Source of the DNA: Synaphobranchus kaupii
Lineage: Eukaryota; Chordata; Actinopteri; Anguilliformes; Synaphobranchidae
NCBI GenBank assembly: GCA_029718625.1
Contig: CM056376.1
Coordinates: forward strand, 24,403,130 to 24,467,129
Reading direction: 5' to 3'
Length of the DNA: 64,000 bases
Positions within the stretch are counted from its first letter, which is position 1, and every line of letters starts with the position of its first letter. The translations under genes and the position numbers were made by a program. Of this stretch, positions 27,766 through 40,506 are shown piece by piece. A model generated the notes under the pieces. The model saw only the letters and a program-made list of their open reading frames with translations. It ran no database searches and was not told the DNA's origin.

Positions 27766-28168
27766 TGGCGGCTACTGAGCTGAAAATTGACAGGGCAGAA
27801 AACCTCCCCTTAAACTGATTATAGGTCACTACCAATTTGCATCACAAAATTGTGCACATTTTTAAAATTCTGGATACATGTACTCCTCGTTCCCTGTTCT
27901 AACATGGTCAGAGTGGTGTATTTTTTGTCATCTACCTGTGTACTTAGTGATTAAAACAGATTTTTCTAAATTGATTTTATCGTTTAATCTCCCTAGCTCC
28001 CAAGCTGTCCATTTACCTGCCAATTGATTATTCAGATCGTTGGCACACTTGTTAGTCAAGGGAAATTAATGGAAATGGGTTGAGACCAATGATCAGTTTA
28101 AAGGTAGGCTTTCTGCCCTGTCTATTTTGATAAATTAATGCCCTGTTTATTTTCACCAGCTGCCACTG
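27766..28168. mobile_element. MITE of about 400 bp with GTGGCGGCT termini
   Basis: The left end GTGGCGGCTACTGAGCTGAA continues to ACAGGGCAGAAA and AAACTGAT. The right end contains ATCAGTTTAAAGG, TTTCTGCCCTGT and CAGCTGCCACT in reverse order, giving an imperfect inverted repeat of roughly 55-75 bp. Termini of this kind are common in teleost hAT-like MITEs. I found no clean 8-bp duplication, so the class is tentative. Confidence 0.6.
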
Positions 28169-31100
28169 CTAGTAAGCTAATCTAAATACTAGTGATTAAA
28201 GTGTTCTATTATTGTCTATTATCCATCAGCAGTACAGCGTTGGGTAGGCTAGGGTCACAACAACAGTGTAAGGCACACAATGAGCGCACTTGTTAAGTAT
28301 CGCGCCTGAGAAAAAAATTGATGTGTGTGTGTGTGTGTGTAATGCATCATGATAAAGGCCTCGTGCTGTCGACTTCACACAGGGCCTCGGATATCTCCCA
28401 GAATGTCCTGTTCTTTTACAAATGTAGGCTAATAATCATATTTTGAATGGCTAAGAAGTCCATGCATGTGTTGTTCAATGCCTTTAGCTAGCTTGAATAT
28501 ATGAACAAATTAACCACTTGCTGGCTGTTAACAATTATAAAGCTAAAGGATACATTTTCATTAGTTTGCTAACCAGTGTTCGCTAACTAGCCACAATATA
28601 TTTAGGTATACTTTAACAACAAACCCAGATGGAAATATTGTATTATACAGAAGAAAACACTTGGGATGTGTCATAAATCAATGTTTTTAATGTAGCCTAT
28701 CAGAATAGTATCTTGCATAGTATGAAACCCTTTTTGTTTTCTGTATGATATAAGAGGGGAAAAAAAGGTTATTCCAGCTTTTCAGAAATACAAATCATCC
28801 TGAAAGCCAATCAAAGAGGAAAACCATCACTTCCAAAATTCTGTTAGCACTGCTGTGTGACTGCACATACAAATTGTCAAAAACACTGATAGCTTTTGAA
28901 ATGGAGAGGCGGTTATTTCACTCGTTTCTTTTTGACCTTGCCTTTCTATCTGTGCTCACAGTGGCTCTCTTCTCCCCTTCAGGGAAGCACAGCAACGGAT
29001 GGAACAAAATTTCAAATAATAATGCACATCAGATTTGACACGAAAGGCAGTTGACGCTGATTGCAATACAGTACTTAGGTTGTCACAGTCTCGCATGACA
29101 GCGCATAGCAGGGAGCAGGCCTATCTACCTGCTTGGAAATATACTTACCCCCACAAAATTATGCTTGATACGGTACTGAATCAGATTGTACAGCCTTGTT
29201 CCCAACAGCAGTTTCGCTGGGTGCCATTTCTCCTCATCTATTGCTTATTTTTTTGTCTTCTACCTGTGAATATACTATTGTGTTTTATTATTTATTATGA
29301 GTATTATTTACTATTCATTTATTATTATATATTTTGTTATTTAAAGTATTTTCGTTGTTGTATTGCTGTTTGAATGTTTCGTAATCTCGGCACCATTACA
29401 AATGCGGGCTCGTTCCCTCAACGTGTCTTCTGAGAATGAAATAAAGGTTGATTGGTTGATTGTGTGAGGTGCAAACAGAAACATATCGGATTTCACATAC
29501 AGTACATAGGTCTGCCCATTCTCCTCTCTCATTAACAAGGTGTTTTTTCACCCGCGGAACTTCCGCTCACTGAATATTTGTTGTTTATCGCACCAATCTG
29601 TGTAAACTCTAGAGAATGTAGTGTGTGATAATCCCAGGAGGGCAGCTGTGTCTCAGATGATGGAACCTCCATGTCTGGCACCAACAATCATACCACGGTC
29701 AAAGTCACTTCGATGATGCATGTTGCCCATTCTAATGCCTAGACGAACAACAACTAAACCTCTTCACCGTGTCTGCATGCTAAATATAAAGTTGAAGCCG
29801 CATGATTCACTGTTTGGAGGAACAGGCTATTTGCATGTACTTAATAAAGCGCCCACTGACTGTACAGATATGCATATCCCACTAGTGGTGGGACATTTTA
29901 CGATTTACTCTAAATGATTACAAGCTGATTTTACAAGCTGATTTTACAAGCTGTTTTTTTGGTTACTCAATGTACAGGTTTAACAGAGCCCAAGCTGTCA
30001 GGGAGCCTACTAGGTCCAAGGGGGGGGGGGGGGGGGGGGGTCACAGTTATCACAGTTAAATTATAGAATCCCTGGCCGTTCTGATGTCTACGCTCTGTTC
30101 ACTCAACACGTTAACTCAACACACAGCTGATACTGTATCTGTTGTTGATCAGTCAACTTTGCTAGTTAAAGCTAGCTACCTAGCTCCTGTCAGGGCTATT
30201 CATGCAGAGGCTTCATTTTGCCCATGTTTAAAGCTTTATAACTCCAGATGTCAATGTTACACAAACACCAATAATGGCTTAAAATAAAGAAGACCTTGGT
30301 ACCTTTATCACCATGCCACAAATAGTTGGCTAGCCCACCAGTTTTGCCTCCAGCTTACTCTACCAGTTTAACCTGCTTTAACCAGTGACAGACTAACTAT
30401 GACTAGCTAAGAACAGCTTAGAATCCTAGCTGGTGTGATGCGGACCATTCCAGTACACAAGACAAGAAAACTATTTTCAGGGGGTTTTTTTAGCCAGTGG
30501 GATGTTCCATTTTGTACTACAAGTAAAAAAATAAAATAAATAAATAATAATAAAAGTATAAGAAAAGGTTTGTGTGCTGGATAAAAAATTATCACATTCC
30601 TTTCATTTGCTTGAAGAATGGCTATCTCTTGGCCTTGGGGCAATTTTCTTGGTCGCTCTTTTTTTCCCTCTCATAATCCTTAAAAAAGACTGACAAACAA
30701 GAACCATCTCTGACTCATCCCTGAGATGCCTCTGCTTACCACGTGGCCACACAATGGGGCCCACAGCGCTGGCCTTTCCAAGCTCTTCATCAAAACGTTA
30801 CAAGACTTGCATGGAGACATGGCACTTGCTCAACAAAAAACGGTTCCTTTCAAAAGATGAGATATTGTGGACAAGATCTTTGCAGATACGCAGTTGAATA
30901 TCAGTATTGTGGACCCAGCTTATTTTGTAGACGCCTCCAGTGGTTTTGCATATAATAATTTAGCTTTTGTCGGGTTGCAGAGAGCATCAGTAATGAGATA
31001 TTATTATTTTCGGAGATAGAAAAAATGCACAAAACAGAGTTGAGGACCAGGATTGAATTCATATTTTTTTTATAAATCATAAAATGGCTCACATTGCAAA

Positions 31101-31455
31101 TGATTGATGTGAGGAAATTGCAACTCACAATGGGTTGTGTCCGCGTATTTGTGTATTACACACTTCTGTTACGGATCTTAAGTTGCTTTTGAAACCGGTA
31201 AATGTCATGTCGATGTCAATAAGTACAGCGGAATTCATCTTTACTCATTGCTACTGATGCATGCAGGACTTAGTATTATATGTATTTTCCAAGCAATATT
31301 TACACCAACTATTTCTAAATCTTACTTAGTGTTCTATTAAAAGCCCTAAAATATAGGGTAAATTTGTTTAGTTATTTTGTCACCATGTAATGCATGGGAA
31401 TGGGACTTTAGTCAAGTAGGCAATGATGTAAAATGCCTCTGCTCACACCGATATA
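28169..31455. other. AT-rich non-coding stretch with short tandem repeats
   Basis: It holds a short (TG)n at 28322-28340, three copies of a 13-bp unit (ACAAGCTGATTTT) at about 29921-29955, and a 21-G run at 30020-30040. A GGTTGATTGGTTGATTG phrase near 29446 after AATAAA is typical of a LINE 3' tail but too short to name. The 112-codon frame at 29035-29373 has no recognisable domain. Confidence 0.4.
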
Positions 31456-31998
31456 CACTGCCCGGCCAAAAAAAAAGTCGCAGTTGCACCAGTCATGCAT
31501 AGTGCCCACTGTACAAGCCTCTGGAGGCAGTGTTATGATCTGGGGTTGCTTCAATTGGTCAAGTCTAGGCTCAGCAACGTTATGCAGCAATAAAATGAAA
31601 TCAGCTGAGTACCTGAATGTACTGAATGACCAGGTTATCCCATCAATGGGCATATTCCAGGACGACAATGCCAAGATTCATCGGGCTCAAATTGTGAAAG
31701 AGTGGTTCAGGGAGCATGAGGAATCATTTTCACACATGAATTGGCCACCAGAGTCCTGACCTTAACCCCATTGAAAGTCTTTGGGATGTGCTGGAGAAGA
31801 CTTCACGGAGTGGTTCGACTGTACCGTCGTCAATACAAGATCTCGGCCAAAAATTAATGCAAGTCTGGACGGAAATAAATGTTGTGACGTTGCATAAGGT
31901 TGCCGAAACAATGCCATGACGAATGCACGCCGTAATCAAAGCTAAAGGCGGTCCAATAAAATATTACAGTGTGCAACTTTTTTTTTGGCCGGGCAGTG
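31456..31998 (+). mobile_element. internally deleted Tc1-like transposon (family Z), both termini present
   Basis: The inverted termini are CACTGCCCGGCCAAAAAAAA at 31456 and its complement ending GGCCGGGCAGTG at 31998, each flanked by TA (31454-31455 and 31999-32000), the Tc1/mariner target. At 543 bp it is much shorter than an autonomous element of about 1.6 kb. It keeps the C-terminal half of the transposase on the plus strand. The deletion joins the left terminus directly to mid-transposase sequence. Confidence 0.92.
31500..31960 (+). pseudogene. Tc1-like transposase C-terminal half, frameshifted
   Basis: The frame reads [12 protein letters not shown], then [12 protein letters not shown] (second catalytic Asp), then HMNWPPES and a stop near 31759. 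One base lost near 31752 shifts the remainder, where [16 protein letters not shown] (third catalytic residue) follows. The tail runs to about 31960 in a further frame. The first catalytic Asp and N-terminal helix-turn-helix region are deleted. Not functional. Confidence 0.85.
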
Positions 31999-32000
31999 TA

Positions 32001-35000
32001 CATCATAATGTATGTCTTTTATTTGGTGATATAGAGTGGAGTGTGGATGTGGGGGCACATTGCTTATCTGATGTGCGCCACTTAAAAAGGACAGGCTTTT
32101 ACATGTAACTGCATCAAATCGGCCCGCCAAAAGCACCAGACCATTGCTCCAGAACCTCCTACTTGCTTCAAAATGCACAGACATCTTTAGCTCCACTTCA
32201 ATGCTGGCATTATAGAGCAACCCCAACCCTATTTCATTTATCATACTTGTACTTGCTGCAATCAAACAAAAACTCCCTCCTTTTTACAGTAGTTCATATC
32301 AGCCGTGGGACACAAACAGATATTTCACCAGAACACAGCAAATGCTTGACATATGCTGCACATACCAGAAAAAAATGTTTTCTTCTTGAAGTGAGAAAGA
32401 TCTATACTGTTCTTTTCCATTCTATCTATAGCACCATCCCTTTAGGGGAAACGTATGTATATAATCTGGTACTATTGATTTACGGCTTTGTGCCAATCCC
32501 TGAGAGATTTGTCCAGTTGTCAACATTGTTATATACCTCTACAGTTGAGTATGATGAATCTTCCTTTCCCAAGACCTAAGGATATGTGTTCAATAATACA
32601 TAAATTAATGAACAAATAAGTAAATAAATATAGCATGCGATAAGTTACAGTCAGTGTAGCCACATTACTCATGTTTGAAAGATCCTCAGATCATTCTTAA
32701 TGGCATAGTTTTGCAAGAAATACTTGTGACATTAAATTTAATAAAGAAAATGGACAATTTAATAAACAATTTTTTATTTGATTTCAAATATTTCACTCAA
32801 AGAAATTGAGGTTTTATTTCAACATGTTCTTAGTCATTAAAATTCAAACTAAAGTTTATTGTGTCAGGTTAGGCATTTCTCATTACCATCTAGATGAAAT
32901 GTTTTGTATTGATGAATGAGCTGTTGAAAATGTTTCTTCTTTATCATATTATTTTATGATAATACTTAGCCTCAGCTTTCCGTTTCTATACCTCACAGAT
33001 TTCAACGATTTCACTATTAAATTTCCAGCACATCGCTATTAAAGGCTGCAGAAGGCCTTTAGAATCCCCCCCCCCCAACCCCTTCAATCAATACTTCTTT
33101 TATTTAACAAGTTAAAGCCCCCTGTTAGAGGATTTAAAGTGGGAGATAGTTATGGCCACACTTGACAGCTCCTCTTGCGTTCTGCAGTAATGAATCTCGG
33201 GAGTGGACAAGAAGGGCAAGGTATTTACCTTGGCTGGAGCAGAGCGGACGTCCACTTCACAAACAGCTTTGCTTCCTGATATCCAGTAATGAGGCGATAG
33301 GTGCTACGTTTACACTCGGATTGCCACTCAACTTCAAGAACCACTCACTGTCTCAACTTTTTTTTCCCCACTTTAATGATAGGAAGTGAGCAGTTATCCC
33401 CCTGTATAGATGCAGGATATTTAAAGGACTTGTTATTCAGATGTGTCTCTTTCCATCTTTCAGATCTAAGAGTGCGTTCTGCCGTGCCTCCTTCTGAGAG
33501 CATCTCTCAACACATTAGCATTTATTGCCGCTTACATCGAGGGATTTCAAGCGCAGAAATTATTTGGGAAAATGAGCATCCCAGAAGTTGCGTGCCAAGA
33601 TTTTGAGTAAGTTCAGATTTGTCAAATGCAAGATTTCATTTTTACATTTTAAAGTGTAAAAATGAAAATGGAGACCATTATTGGCTGCTCCCATCGACAT
33701 ATTAACCATCACATGTTTTTTTTACTGCGTTTCTTTAGTGAGTTTTGTGAATGTTTTTGAGATTGCATTTTCGCCCCCAGAGTTGCACCTGCACGTCATT
33801 TTCCTGGTCGGTAAACCGCGGCTGTGAGATGGACACACTTTCAATTATTCACGCGCATCAGAGTAACATAAAAGGCAGTCGACAGAGATGGAAACACGTT
33901 ACCTGCGTCATCACGTTCTCTCCGCCATCTCGCCATCTCGACATGACAATTTAATGTGGTGAGCTTTGAGAAAAGTAAAGAGCACTACAAATCACAGAAT
34001 CTTGTTTCTGCTGGACGCAAGTTGTAAATCAAGGTTGGCCAGTCTATTCACCCGCAAGAAAAATGCCCTGGATCCCTGCCCACACCACCCACCATTTTAA
34101 TAATGGATTTTTATCACCTTTGGCTAATTTGCCAGTGTCAAAGCGTTTGTAAACGCATTGGCACGTTTGCTTATTGCATTTGTGTGTGTGTGCATGTGCT
34201 GGGGGGGTACGCATTATAGCATTTACAGGCAGCTTTTAAAACGACTGAGCCCGTGTTGTATTCGCACAGGGTCAAAGTGCAACAGTCTTGTGTTCAACGC
34301 GTAAGGGAATGGGAGGATCCCAAGGGCGGCTCTAATTATAAGCGACGTTGAGTTGCCATCTTTGCGAAATGACTTGCTAAGGAATTATGAAATGGCCTTT
34401 TATAAAGTCACGGTATTCAACATACGATAAATAAATAAATAAATAAATAAGCACAGCTCCATTGTGTGTCAGTATCCACACAAATGCAGTGGGCATGAAA
34501 TATTATTTTGCCTCACAAAAGCACGGAGAGGAAAAGGAGGCAATGTTCCAGCCGTTAACGGGGTGAGTTGTGCTTATGTAGCTTCCAGCAAGGCTTCTGT
34601 ATAATAATTGGCAGCGTGCTACAGCTCTGGGGTACAACAGGGGTCACACACTTACACTGCCAGTGCTTTGGCGCAAACCCTCTCCTAGCCTTTTAATTAA
34701 ACGCGCATGTGGACTTAGCCGAGGTCCAGGGTATCACAGACCCGCGTAAGGAGGGCAAAATTAAAATTTGGCTCTTTTCAGCCGATTTTCGCGGGTTTCC
34801 GTTCCCATTTTATGACAGTAATGAGAGACGTGCGACAGTCAGCCTCTGAAGTTACGCAGCGTGGAACGTAACTCCGGGATAATTCCGGAATGGGAGAATC
34901 CTTGAAATGGCCGAGTTTAATGATCGCGCATTGAGACGTCGTCATTTGTCCCCTGAGGCCAATCAAAGGGACTTGAGAGAGCTTGGAAATCCCGAGCATG

Positions 35001-35342
35001 CTTCCCCTTTCTACAAATTGGCTTTAAAAGAAGTAGATGCATTGGCGAATAGATGGGAATAAAGTGCTGTAATATTCTATGGTTTCTGACTTCTCAATCT
35101 CCAATCAGCCATCCATGAGGAAATCCAAGTGGTGAATGTTTGATCAGGGGTTCTTTTTTCGCTTGATTAAAAATAGATTACATGTCAGTATTCATAAAAT
35201 GTGTTTTTGTTCCTGTTCACTATGGAGTCTACTCTGAATCCTTTGCACGGGACCCGTATGGATGCGTCAAGGCTTCTATCACTTACTGGTGAAAGGAGGA
35301 CATCATCTGATCATCATCTTAAGCCAGCTCTAACTATAATTC
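32001..35342. other. low-repeat stretch, candidate regulatory DNA
   Basis: No host exon identified. There are open frames of up to 138 codons (32163-32579), but none has a domain or splice context. A short (AAAT)n lies at 34428-34450. The pieces at 33120-33620 and 34540-35060 are higher in GC and in CpG than their surroundings, have high complexity and lack repeat structure, so they could be conserved regulatory elements (inference). Confidence 0.35.
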
Positions 35343-36074
35343 TGTTACGACCCCGGCTCGAAGGGGCCGCAACACAAATGATTTCAAACACAAATAGGCA
35401 ACTTACAAAATGTTTTTATTAAAGAAATACTGCAGAGCCTTTTCTAAGGCCTTTTTTACCGCTTCAATTTGAACTGGAACTCGTGAGTAGGTGTGGTCAT
35501 ATGACGATGATGCCACGTAGTCATATTATGAATATTCATACGGTCAAGGAGTGAAAGGGTGTGTCGATATTCTTATCGAAGTCGTAATATTAATGTTAGC
35601 AGTAATACAAAGCAATTCAAAAGTAATACAAAGCAATTCGCATTTGAACTTGAACTAGCTAGCAGCACAAGGGTCTCAGTCTCAAAAAGGGAAAAAAAAA
35701 ACGTTGGTCTCTGCTTTTATACCATGTGCCCAGCCGAGACCACCCTAGGATCACTTCAACTCCACCCATTTTTATGTTAAGGATCTCGTGACGTCACAAA
35801 CCCCTGGAAACCAGGGTATTGGTAAGCCTACACAGAAAACACCCATTTTGACTAAACATGAGATTTTCGGACAAAAACAGTTGTGTATGATCATAATCTA
35901 ACCCAAAACATGGGTTTTCAATGGGAAAAGTCAGTTTTTGACTGCAGTATCACTTTAAAATATCCTCCGCTTTAGCGAGTCTGTGTTAACCCACACTTCC
36001 GGTATCACACGAGCACATCAAACAGAAGTACTCTACAAAACCACAAGTAGCTAAATTACACAAGGGACGTAACA
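35343..36074 (-). mobile_element. solo LTR 2, minus strand, 732 bp
   Basis: The ends are inverted: TGTTACG at 35343 and CGTAACA ending at 36074. The flanks are AATTC (35338-35342) and AATGC (36075-36079), a 4-of-5 match consistent with an aged 5-bp target duplication. On the minus strand a TATA box (TATAAAA, 35715-35721) precedes a poly(A) signal AATAAA (35415-35420). This gives the orientation and U3-R-U5 order. A 20-bp direct repeat (AGTAATACAAAGCAATTC) sits at 35601-35640. No internal coding region. The LTR superfamily is likely Ty3/Gypsy but unproven. Confidence 0.82.
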
Positions 36075-36845
36075 AATGCCATAACAAGACCGCATATAAT
36101 AGTTTCATATTTAATTATCCATCAACACTGGAAAGTCTTATTTAGGTAAACCTTAATCAAAGTTTAAAGTTAAAGATGGTAATTGTCTCAGTCTAGTCTG
36201 AAGAAGGGATGCAACAAATTGAACACTGAATGAGACTTATAACATAATAAGACTACAGGTGATAATAGGAGATGCATGTGACTGAAATAAAATGTTTAAA
36301 AATATCCATGAAGTTCCACAGTTACAAACATTATCTTGCTTTAATAGTCACCAGCTGATAGTGAGCTCAGCCAAGCTAAAACCAGCTGAAAAAGAGGCTA
36401 AAATGAGATGCTGAGATGATTATTTGCCAGTGAAAAGAAATAGGTTCATATATTGTATACATTAATTATTTCATAATGTCTAGATTGCATTTATGCAGTG
36501 AATTAATATTAATGAATGTTTACGATCACCAGTATTTTGTGGTCATGGTCATTCGTTAAGGAGGCAAACCCAGGGATAGAGCAGGAGAAAGCCTTGCGGG
36601 AATGGTTTTGCAATTATATTCCTCTGTTCTGTGTTGTGGCCAGCGAGGGGGACGGTTGTCCTCATTAAACAACTTACCTTCCGGAAATTGACCCTGTCCC
36701 CCTTAATGCGACCATAGCAACATCCTGCCAATTGCCCCGGCTGCTGCGGCCTGCCAACAGACCCACCGCCGGCACTCAAGGACCAGAATGTGCTTTTCTC
36801 CGCTGCCACGCTGGGCTTCCCAGCAAGCTTACTGGAAGTGAGCGA
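36075..36845. other. non-coding flank of the CpG island
   Basis: AT-rich to about 36540, then increasing GC. Nothing recognised apart from short CCAGCTGA repeats near 36350-36400. Confidence 0.4.
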
Positions 36846-37420
36846 GAATGAAAACAGTCAGCCTTTGGATTGCTGCCACGGCGACTTGCTTACTGTAAAA
36901 TTCCGCCACGGACCAAGGTTCCGGTGCCAGTCAAGAGATTTCCCGATGACTTTGTGATATCTCCGGGGTGCTCTGCCAAGGCCAAACAGGAGGGGGGCGG
37001 GCTTCTGTGCCGGGGGCGTGGAGGGAGGAACGTCAGGAACGCCGCCGGGGGTCTGACCGTGCCGACCGGCGTCGAGGGCCAATTTAGGAAAGCGCGGGTG
37101 CAGACAAGGCCGGGCCGCGACACAGGAAACAGGAGCGCGGCGATCATCGAGGGCCCCCTTCTCTTTGCCCGGCCGCAGGGCGTCCGCCACGGTGCGTAAG
37201 GAGATGGGGCAGCTGATGTGGAACCTGCTGATGGAATTAAAATTAAAATAAAAAACCTGGCAAGAGCCACACTCCCGTTTCCGCCCGGTAATGCGCCAGC
37301 GGCCGGCTAGGCCACTCTGTGTAGCCGCCACTTTCCCTCGGGCAATTAGCGCTCCGGGAGAGAAAAGCACTGTGGAATTCAGGAGGGAGGAGCGCGGGGT
37401 GGGAGGTAGGGGGGAAGGGG
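36846..37420. promoter_or_regulatory. CpG island
   Basis: A sharply GC-rich and CpG-dense block in an AT-rich region; the line 37021-37080 alone has about nine CpG. It contains repeated GCCACGG phrases (near 36875, 36905 and 37187) and G-rich runs. Several overlapping open frames (109-170 codons, both strands) are expected from GC richness and show no domain. Such islands usually mark promoters or Polycomb-type developmental regulatory sites; no adjacent exon was identified, so the role is inferred. Confidence 0.55.
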
Positions 37421-39640
37421 GGATGCTGCATTAGTGTCATCGCGGGTATACCTCTGAGGGGGTCCGTGAGGAAACACACGACAAAAAAAATAAAAAAAAA
37501 CACTCTCAAAACCATTTCAGCTCTCCGTGCAGCTTGCTCCATTTACCACTGAATCTAATTTGCCTGGATTGATCAGATGACATGGTTAGCTTGTGGTAAT
37601 ATCAAGCATGACATATTCAATTAAGCCAAAGTGTTTCTTCCCCATTCCCTACCCCTCTAACATTTCGTAATGATGTGCACATGTGAACCTCATTTACCTA
37701 GAAATGACCTCTGCTTTATACGAGCACTGCTGGATTCAGGCAAAACCTCAGCCTTCTGAAGTGCTATTGGTTTGAGGAAAAAACAGCAACCCTCTCAGAC
37801 TAATCCAGCACAGCATTATGACATTAGAGTGACCACTGGAGTCAATCAGCACCATCTTCACAGTGGAAACCATTTTGCGATAATAAGAAGCTGGATTAAT
37901 CATTAAACCGGTTTAATCATTTTCACTGTTGTTCTGCTTTCCCTTGAGACGACAAGGTGGTTCTGCATAAATCCCAGGGTTTGTTTCCAATGGTTCCCAA
38001 ATCTCATCCGTGTGAAGTATGAGCTCCTGTGCTGTGGAAAGCTTATAAAAATCAAATGAGTACATCTGTCGATGTGTGCTGTAGACAGCACATGTGCTTT
38101 ATTTTATGGGCGGGTTTAATTATGTATGCAAGACCCAAGTGAAGCATTTTTTTCTGATCTGATTAAATTATACAAATACCCAAATACCAATGAAAATGTT
38201 TCCTCAGCAGTCGCGTGACCCAGAAACCAACTGGTGTTTCTTATTATTCTAATAGGAGATGAATGTTTAATGGCAATGTCTTTCCTTCTCGTATCCTCAC
38301 AATGATTTATAATGCAGATGTATTTATGTGTTCATTGAAATCATTAACTGCTAGCATTAATAGGGAGTGTTGCCACGGTCATTGTTAGTTACATATGTAT
38401 CGCAGTTAAACGACCCACAATGCACCCTCAGACAGCTAAGTGTCTCGGTCAAGTTGATAACAATGCCTCTGATTGGATGCGCGGGCATTATTCTAGATTG
38501 CGCTGGCTGTTTAAATTCCCACAGCTCAGTGCTATTGAAAAGAGACCCACAAAAAAGTGCAATTATGGGAGGAAATGGAAAGCTTTTTCAGCATTAAATA
38601 CCGTTCATGCGAACCAACGATAAGCCTGTTACATGTATATCGCCCTTTTCTACAGCGCACAGTGTTACGTCCCTCCATCCCCACGGTTTGAAAGCCGCAT
38701 TGGCTCGGTAAAGCAACACCGTTTTGGCCCTTTGCTAACAACAACAATCTGTTCTGACCGCCTCTATTGTCCGCTGTCCTGTCATCGCCACATTAGGTCT
38801 GGAAGCAACTCAAATGCGGCAGAATTATTTATGAAGACCCTGGAATTTGGATGTGTCGTTTCCATGTAATGTAAGTCAAAGCGGCCATGCTGCCCCATTA
38901 GAGCGGAAGCACACTCAAGTGAACCATAAAGGGGCCCATAAAATTTAGCAGTTCTGCTATCTTTATGATTACTTGTAAAGCTTCGCAGCTTTATTGCCAC
39001 AGCTGAACTGCAATGTTTTCTTTTAATTGCAAAAGTCAGAGCCAAGAATTCGGCCCCTTGATATCAAAATAGTTTTCAACACATTGACCAAGGTTCAAAT
39101 AAAAGTTTTTTTTATTTTTTTCAATAAACACAGCTTGGTGAGTTAATGTTGGCGATCACTCAACTGAACCAAACTGTTTTTTGAAGAAAACAAAATGCAT
39201 GCTTGCCTACAATCAACGAGTCAATGTTACGGACAAATGTTGTTTGCGTCCAGTCTATTATCTATAGTGATGGGATTTAGGACGAAATGCATGGTTTACA
39301 GTAGCGTTGATTCAATCTAATTAGGGGTGTCACCACCAGCTGGGTTTGTGCTTGTTCAGTGCTGTTAATCCATATGGTAAATGAAGGCTAGGACAGTACC
39401 CTGATTTTATAATACACCATCATATGGCAACTGTAAAACAACAATGTCAACACAAAACAGCACATATTATCACTTAATCATGCACCAAACAGAGTTGACC
39501 AGCATGATTAAACCATATGGCCCTGTGTATTCTAATTTAAAAAGGCTATTTTTAGACTCCAATTGCGATACGCAATGTTCAATGGAATTCCACAATAATA
39601 AAATCAGTCTGTATGGATATAAATAATACGAATCTAAACA
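37421..39640. other. low-repeat stretch with strong CNE-like segments
   Basis: No coding sequence. The pieces at 38330-38620 and 38750-39050 have high complexity, no repeat signature, and many candidate factor-binding words (TTTATGAT, TTAATTGC, AATTATTTATGA, CTTTATTGCC). This is the texture of deeply conserved vertebrate non-coding elements. No alignment was possible here, so this is inference. Confidence 0.35.
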
Positions 39641-40506
39641 TGGAGCTTAATCTCACACTGTAAAAATGAGAAAAATCCAACCTTTAATTGAAGTAAATTT
39701 ATTAGGAGAAAAAAAAAACTCTCATCAAGAAATAATTATGTTTAACAAAACCACGTGTGCCACAATTATTGGCACCCCTGCATTTATATAGAGAATAAAG
39801 TAATCATTTGGTTGTATATTTAGGGACTAGATTTAGCTGTAAATTACACTGGAACAGTATGGAACACATGATTGACTACATGGCTCTAAGTTATCAAGGG
39901 TCTGACGTATCAAACAAGGCTTAAACCATCAAATACAGTAGATATGGATAGATAACTTGAAGGGTTTCTTCTCCTGACTTATTTTTCCATAGAGTTCAAT
40001 AGGAAAATCTGTCAGGAGAAACCACCCTTAAAGTGATCCATCCATATCTACTGCATATCTGGCAGCAGAGTGATGGTTTGAGGCTCGCTTGATACCTCAG
40101 ACCCTTACAGCCATTTTAGCAACCATGTATTCCATATTGTTCTGTTATAGTATCGCTTATAAGAGTACCAGAAAATAAGATATCAAGAGTCTTTTGATGT
40201 TGTTGGGTCACAGACATCAGAAAGTAATGGCATGCAAAGGATATGCGACCAAATATTAAAAATGATTACTTTATTCTATATATAAATGCAGGGGTGCCAA
40301 TAATTGTGGCACACATGGTTTTGTTAAAAATAATTATTTCTTGATGAGGGATTTTTTTTTTTCTCATAATAAATTTACTTCAATTAAAGGTTGTTAAAGG
40401 TTCTCATTTTTTCAGTGTGACATTAAGCTAATTCACCAAACGGTGAATTTTTTATACCCTTTTTATTCATCTTTACCAGGGGTGCCAATAATAGTGGAGG
40501 GCACTG
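39641..40506. mobile_element. Tc1-like element (family X) carrying the fold-back module
   Basis: The right end CAGTGCCCTCC (complement, ending at 40506) is followed by TA. The internal GCCACAATTATTGGCACCCC motif occurs on the left at 39757 and inverted on the right at about 40290-40310, as in family X at 8641. The outermost roughly 75 bp of the left terminus are missing. Instead of transposase, the interior holds a palindrome (39823-40160) matching that of family B, followed by AAGATATCAAGAGTCTTTTG at 40178, also a family B segment. Thus family X ends enclose family B interior. Confidence 0.85.

Noticed and set aside
32163..32579. 138-codon coding region
   Set aside because: No motif, biased composition or splice context; typical of chance frames in AT-rich DNA.
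36858..37370. 170-codon exon in the CpG island
   Set aside because: Overlapping frames on both strands are expected from GC-rich sequence; no domain or conserved splice pattern is visible.
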